In this document: positions 57,982 to 64,000 of the stretch, piece by piece | Position numbering within the stretch: position 1 is the stretch's first letter | How the letters are laid out: the number at the start of each line of letters is the position of its first letter | Assembly (NCBI RefSeq): GCF_026151205.1 | Contig: NC_087073.1 | Span: forward strand, 7,771,001 to 7,835,000 | Length of the DNA: 64,000 bases | Source: Bolinopsis microptera | Lineage: Eukaryota > Ctenophora > Tentaculata > Lobata > Bolinopsidae | Reading direction: 5' to 3' | Translations under genes and position numbers: made by a program | Notes under the pieces: model-generated | Database searches by the model: none | Told to the model about the DNA's origin: nothing | What the model saw: only the letters and a program-made list of their open reading frames with translations

Positions 57982-60900
57982 CTGAAAGGAGTATGGGTGT
58001 TAAGGACAGTCATGTTCTTCTAGGATATATACAGAAATTTCGTAAAAGAAGAAAACCTACCAACTTTTATTAATATAAAAGTCTTTGAGAAGAAAAAAAC
58101 TTACGTCAATTATTTTGTTGATAACTTGACTCGACACGAACAATGATGGTATCTGCATGAAGTGATGGTCCACTATCTTCGTCTTTAACTGTGCTCCAAC
58201 CTAAACAGTAGACACACCTTTAGCTTTAATTAATAAATTTTGCAATAAATTATGTTTAAATAAATAATGAACTAAACATCACTTTGCACACCAGTGCTGC
58301 AGAACACAACATGAGTTTGTCTCATATCTGTATCTCATCTCACCCTGCAAGCTTGGAAACATGGATCCCGTAGGTTGGGATGTAAGCTGCAATTCTCATC
58401 TTTTGAGCTGCTAGTAGGCATCTTCCTCCTCATTCTCTCTGATAAGTTACTTGTTATTAATTTATTACGGTTTTAAAAAGAAACCTTAATTTTGATAGTT
58501 ATAGTAATAATTCTGAGTGTTCTTGTTGGCAAAGTTAAATTCCTGCTAAGTATAATTACTAAGTTATTAGAGTTGGGCTGTAAATCAGTTAAAAATGTAA
58601 ATCAACGAAATCACACAGCTTAGTATAAGATTACATGTTCAGTGTTCAAGTTGATTGTTGCATGAACATCAATCCGCTTTGAATTCAAATAAAAATGTAG
58701 GATAAGCTGCTCACAGACAAAGTCGTAAGTACTTATAATCCTAAAACTGGAGATAAGATAACAGCAGTCAGAGAAGCAGCTAATAAAGAGGGGGAGCAAT
58801 GCACTTCTTAGTCGGAGCATTACAATCATGCTAGAATATACTAAATTATGAGATTGTTTTTAAGAGAGTTACGGCATGGCAGAAAAGCAGAAAGATTGAA
58901 ATAAAACCATGCAGAAAATTAAGAAAATGCAGAGGGAAGTATCCTATTATAACTTAAACAAGTTATATTGAAATATAAAGCAAGTTTTCGAAAGAAAGAT
59001 AAGATATTTGCAGTAGTTTCATAATATGAATGAAGGAAAGACTGCATGCTGGTGCTCCAAATCTCTGTTGCACAGAACAGATCAACACCTGACATGATCA
59101 GATCATGTGTTATATCACGTGACAAATGCTGGGTTTACATGTAAAACCTACGGCCCATGCCGGGATAATCGCTGGATGACGATCTGGCTAACTCAGCACG
59201 AGTGCTGCTCTCTGCACTCGGTCGAGTGCTGGTTTCTGCACTCGCACGAGTGCTAGTCAAGGTGCTCATCTGCATCTCAGGAGGCAAGGACCAAGTTCGC
59301 AGAAATCTTCGCTGTGTTATCGCGTTATCTAAAGTTATTTATCAATATCCCGTAGATAGATAGAAGAGTTACACATCAAGAAAGACAACAGATACAAACC
59401 GTCCAACCCACAGCTCAGCAACCCGATCAATTGTTTCAGTAAAATCAGAGAAAATAAACCCAAAATATATTAGAAAAAGATCACGGATGTGCTCAGGATT
59501 GGATCTAAGATTATGAGACTAGAATTACGTCTCGACCGATCACGGTTTAAGATATCATGCTGAAACCTGTGTATTCTTAACGAGCCATACCGTGATTTCT
59601 TTCGTTCGATACAACGACATAATTCCCTAACAGTATCGATTGCTCAGTTCAAAACCTCGTCCAATTTTTTTCTTCAAGACTCAACAAAAATGCTCTGAGG
59701 TCGAACAATTGAGATAACAAGTTGTGGGATTAGTCTCATAACCCATGCTCGCCTCCCCACTAATAACACTTACCTCTAGTCTCCAGTTCCTTCAGAGTGT
59801 CACGATCTATACCCTCCTGACTGTTCCTCCTACCCTTCATCATGCTGAGCAGACCACCATGTCCTGACTTGCCCCCCAAACTGCTACTCATCTGTTTTGG
59901 GGTCACGGACAGGTCCTCATCTAGACAGGCTACTATTGGAGAGGCCTTTTTTATCGTTAACTCTACTGGTAATATGTAGACCTGAATTAATTAGGTTAAT
60001 TGTTAATATTAATTGGTAATATGTAGAGTGTAGACCTGAATGGATCGTGTTTTATTGGTTTATTTCACGCTTTAGAATATCTAATTTCCAACAGTTTAGG
60101 CTCGAACTTAAAACGAAAATTGAAAATAAGTAAAATAAAGTTAACTAAGATAAAATTTGTTTCCAAAGGGCAAAGCCAGCTGTACTGTACCTCTAACAGT
60201 AAGCTGATGTAAGCTGCTTGCACGGCTTGATACAAGGCTGACTCGATCTCTCTGTCTGACTTCTGACTTGAACCAGCTTTTTTACGCTTCTCAATTATAC
60301 GTAGTTTCAAGCTTAATCTTGTCTTGTCGTCTGCGAATACAGAACAGATTAATTAATATAGATACGGAGGTCATGTGAATCCACGATCACACCTACCTAT
60401 GTATAAGATATGCACGAGTAAGACTGAGGGAGGAATTTTACTGGAAATATGACCATCTATTACCAGTATTACAATTAAATACAAAATCAATTGTTTACAG
60501 ACTACTGACCAGTCTATCCATTATTATTCCATTTAAAGATTGGTCTAGCTAGCGAACAAACATTTCAGTAGGTCTGTACCTTGTTTAAGAGAAGGTTTGA
60601 TATCCTCGTTTTGTCTAGCAGATGGTGGCTCGTACCCTCCCTGCTCAAACACAGGGGACCTGTGGTTAAACCATCTCTTGTTGAAATCAACAGGCTGGTT
60701 ATCTGGACCTACTATGGTAATGTTAACGAGGAGCAGGCTTTGGAAGAGAGGATCTTTGTGCATGTGACTTCTTCCTGTGTATCTACCTGCGGGGTCAGTA
60801 ATTAACATAATAACTCATATCATTCAGCAGTGATAGATTTCAATCACAGTTATGTGAATGGAATGTGAACTGAAAAGTAAACTTGAAAATGGAATGTAAT

Positions 60901-63900
60901 AATTACCATCGTGATGACCAGCTCTATTTCCGATAAGTTTTATCAGCAGTTTTATGAACACCTCGTGATCGCGTGTGTTCTCAACCTCCCCTGTTTTCTC
61001 ATTAGAAAAATGTATTCTCTTGTCGTTGTTAGAATCGTATCGTGGACAGAACAGATCTTGTTGCTGAACTAAGTGCTGAGGAGGAAACATCAGTCTTGTG
61101 AGAAGGGTGAAATATTTCACGCTAGTTCCTTTCTTATGTTATCTGGAGTCCCGACTCAAACTCAGGAAGCAAAGGTAGTATCTTTTAAAATGGAATATAA
61201 CAGAATCGTGCAACTTATACTACGTGACTTACTCTATAGTTAAAATACAATTATTGAAACTAACCTGATCGAGGTAGAACCAGAAGTGAGGTAAAAAATC
61301 GTAAACATAAGGAGGAATCTTAATGTACATGGTCTTGTACAGCTTGCAGTTCTTGTTGCTCAGGAAGGACACCTCCTCAGCGGTAAGTTTAGCCTGACTG
61401 TTCCTGTTGAGTCTGTGAGCTATGTCCTCTAACTTTGCCTCCTCCAGCTTCTGTTGAACAAAGTGGTCGAAGGAGCTCTGTTTGTCTGGATCTGGAGGCT
61501 GTAAGCCGCGTACGTCTATACAAAGCTTCTTTGATTTTACTCCAGGTTTGTTTGAAGCTTCAGGAAGTTGGAAGTAGAATGTAGATCCTGAAGTTGAAGG
61601 CATAAGATATGTCAGCGGTATCGGTATTTCAAGCTGTTAATCAAAAACAACAAAGGCCAGAATAGAAGATATTATTCATACCCTGGATAGATCAAAAATG
61701 TATCACCAAATAAAATCAACAAGGACAATTAACAAGGTCCCTTACTGTCGTCCTTAGCAGCATCCTGTCGGTAAAAGTAGACGAACTCATCAGCATTATC
61801 ACACTTGAAGTTGAAGAGAGACTCCTTAATGTCCCTCAATCCCTCGTGTTCGTCCTTATCCCAGAGTTGTACCTCTATGGTGTGCACCACGCCACATACG
61901 TACGTGTTATTGTACCCTTCACCTGGAACAGCGTATCATATCAGTCACGTGATGTATTGTGACTAGTGTAGGGTTAAATAATTATTCAGTATTGTACTCC
62001 TTAATATCGAGAGGTATTATTGTCATTTAAAATGATCGTCAAATAGTCAACAAAACAGTACAATCTGATATCCACATCATATTATTATTATCTTATAGTT
62101 ACACATTATATTATTATCTTATTAACAAACCGTGAGGTTGAGGCGTGTGATCATGAAGGAGCTCTTTAGGACAAAGTTTACTCTCAACAATCTCATGCAA
62201 CAGGAACTCTTGGTTCTGTATCTTGTTGAGGTGTACAATAGTAGATACTATCTTGTTAAGCAGGGTGTGGTCTATCAGCTCCTCGTATCCTGTATCTGAA
62301 GTTTGGAATGCTACTTGCAAGTGGGTGTACGTAACTTGGATTACTATCCAGAACTTGGAGCATGGTCTCATAGTGCTCTCTGTTGATAGCTGAAAATAGG
62401 ATATTTTATTGGGACAAAATGTGGACCACATTCGTGATGGCTATTTTAAACGGAATTGTTAGAGGTCCTCTGCCAGAACATGCTACACTGAAATGTTTGG
62501 GTTTGATATGAGTTGAAGAGTAAACACTAACCGGGATATCATCGGGGAAGGAGGAGGATGATGATCTGTTATGAGAAGGTCTGGATCCCATACTACTAAT
62601 ACTGCTCTGAGCAGATAATATCTCCCTTCCATACATGCTATCTCTCTCCTCATTCTCGACATCCAGCGAGTAAAAGAAGAAGTTATCTATCCGACACAAA
62701 CTAAAGGGTTCACGCTCCCAAGCGAGCTGAATTTTAGCCAGGAGCTCGTCGTGTCTCATTTTCTCGCCATGTCTCTGTTTGTCTCCATCTCCTCGGGCTC
62801 GTTCGTCCTTGACTACCCAAGTGTCCACGTAACAGAGATCTTCAGTGTGCGCACAGCAGTTCCGGGATGTTTCCGGGGCACGCTTTGCAGTGGTCTAGTA
62901 CCTGGGTGTATCTGTTTAGAAGTAGAATAGATGGATGGTTTAAAAGCTAGCAGGATCCATTTAGGGGTCATGCTATGGAGAATATTTTTACTTGCTAGGA
63001 ATTTGATTTTATTGAATAAATTTTCCGAAACTAGGCAGTCAAAACTCTCAAGAAATAGGTTCTTGCTAAAAAGACAAAGATTAAAGATGAAACCAAACCT
63101 GTTTAAGAAGGTCAAGAGTAACGGGTGACTTTCTGCGGAGATTAGTAATGAACTGATCATCAATCAGCCACTTCACATCCTCATACATGTCCTCCAGAAT
63201 ACTCCGTCTGATTATTGGATCTGAGATCGCTATGGAACGAATAAGACTTGGAGAGGACGCTGATGATGTCGGCAGCTGGTCCCTGAAAACGAACCGGTTG
63301 TTATCATGACGTTATGATGATCATTCAGTTTTAAGAATATTCGAAATGATAGCAAGAAAAAGATGTGCGAGTTGTCTTCAATATGGTCCTTAGATATAAT
63401 TTTCCTAATTCAGAAACGTACGGGAAAATCGGAGACCCCACTTTGAATTTTGAAGCTTTTTATTATACGTAAATATAAAAATCTTTACCTGAATCTCTGC
63501 TTAACTTTATTCTTGTCATTCGCAAAAAATTCGTTGGGACCCTCGTCTGTATCGTCAGGGTTAGAGAGAACGACCTCTTTAGCAGAGTAGGAGGGCTCCA
63601 GAGGGACACTGCTTCCAGCTGTTCCTGCAAGGACATTAGATGTTAGATGTTAAATGTTATATGTTACATTGTTACCTGTGTTAGGATTTGCATTCCTTGT
63701 TTTTCATCCGCACATAATTATGTACTCGGTATTTTCATCTTTGTTAGTTGGACAAGATTTTAGTTGAACGAGATTTTTGGGAAAAGTATGAAAATAGCTC
63801 TCATTAAAGATGCGACATAAGGAAATAGAGAAGACAATCGCAATTCAAATACCTTTCTTTTCGGCTGTTTTGGAAGAATGTTCAGATTTTTTGTAAGACT

Positions 63901-63947
63901 CTTTTCTCCGGTGAGGTCTGGAGTTGATGAATGAGTGGGTTGGAGAC
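55537..63947 (-). CDS. SZT2: SZT2 (KICSTOR complex subunit), C-terminal half, 14 exons; 5' end off window
   Basis: Exons in transcript order: 63947-63853, 63624-63489, 63282-63099, 62894-62532, 62389-62131, 61922-61746, 61587-61265, 61075-60907, 60786-60580, 60330-60191, 59981-59774, 58438-58344, 58200-58105, 57981-55537. They total 4,897 nt (~1,632 codons). Phases agree at the junctions; the start of the 62894 exon is the least certain. Segments recognisable from SZT2 are EDVKWLIDDQFITNLRR, KFWIVIQVTYTHLQVAFQ, CGVVHTIEVQLWDKDEHEGL, DEFVYFYRQD and LTAEEVSFLSNKNCKL. SZT2 is a ~3,400-residue scaffold on the lysosome that joins GATOR1 to KPTN, ITFG2 and C12orf66 and represses mTORC1 when amino acids are low. 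No frameshift is seen, so the gene looks functional. Confidence 0.85.
58450..59770. other. SZT2: SZT2 intron, ~1.3 kb
   Basis: This is the largest intron in the visible part of SZT2. It contains a locally repeated GCACTCG / CGAGTGCT motif at about 59195-59260. No exon or RNA gene was recognised in it. Confidence 0.45.
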
Positions 63948-64000
63948 CTGAGGTAACCATCATGTGTTAATCTCAATTCTATAGTCATTTTTAAAAAAAT

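Overview
The window is nuclear DNA from an animal. Genes are split by GT-AG introns, spacing is loose and AT-rich, and simple repeats and short transposon-like elements are common. The gene families are metazoan: a cilia/Hedgehog-type TBC1D32 (Broad-minded), the mTORC1 regulator SZT2, class A and class C GPCRs, type II carbohydrate sulfotransferases, and a secreted F5/8-C/PAN/sushi mosaic protein. The divergent class A receptor (no DRY motif, NPIIM in place of NPxxY) and the lectin-like mosaic protein suggest a cnidarian or another early-branching animal. That placement is an inference, not something the sequence proves.

Layout. 1-4 kb: repeat-rich, no supported gene. 4.07-14.97 kb (+): a four-exon gene for a 119-residue cysteine-rich single-pass membrane protein. 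Its 10.1-kb first intron holds a foldback repeat, a TA-flanked transposon-like element, a GA microsatellite and a decayed LINE. 15.73-40.65 kb (-): a TBC1D32 orthologue in 17 exons, assembled by reading frame and splice phase. Its 14.75-kb intron carries opposite-strand sequence: an intact sulfotransferase, a broken sulfotransferase paralogue interrupted by a LINE ORF1, a 979-bp foldback element, an 11-exon F5/8-C/PAN/sushi gene and a LINE remnant. Another intron holds an SRCR-like transmembrane reading frame with two frameshifts. A third holds a 45-bp minisatellite that has copied the gene's own 3' splice site about 32 times.

40.93-42.18 kb (-): a single-exon F-box/WD-repeat gene lying just upstream of TBC1D32 on the same strand. 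42.94-45.90 kb (+): a three-exon class C GPCR. 46.5-50.0 kb: a complex of inverted and dispersed repeats, with one MITE-like insertion whose empty site is visible in the opposite arm. 50.52-51.30 kb (+): a two-exon, probably GPI-anchored cysteine-rich protein. 52.88-53.93 kb (+): an intronless class A GPCR. 54.42-55.21 kb: a PIF/Harbinger-like non-autonomous element. 55.54-63.95 kb (-): the C-terminal ~1,632 codons of SZT2 in 14 exons, running off the right edge.

No operon-like logic is visible. The strongest structural themes are genes nested in the introns of TBC1D32 and repeats remodelling those introns. Gene names rest on recognised sequence patterns and consistent splice phases. No database search was possible.
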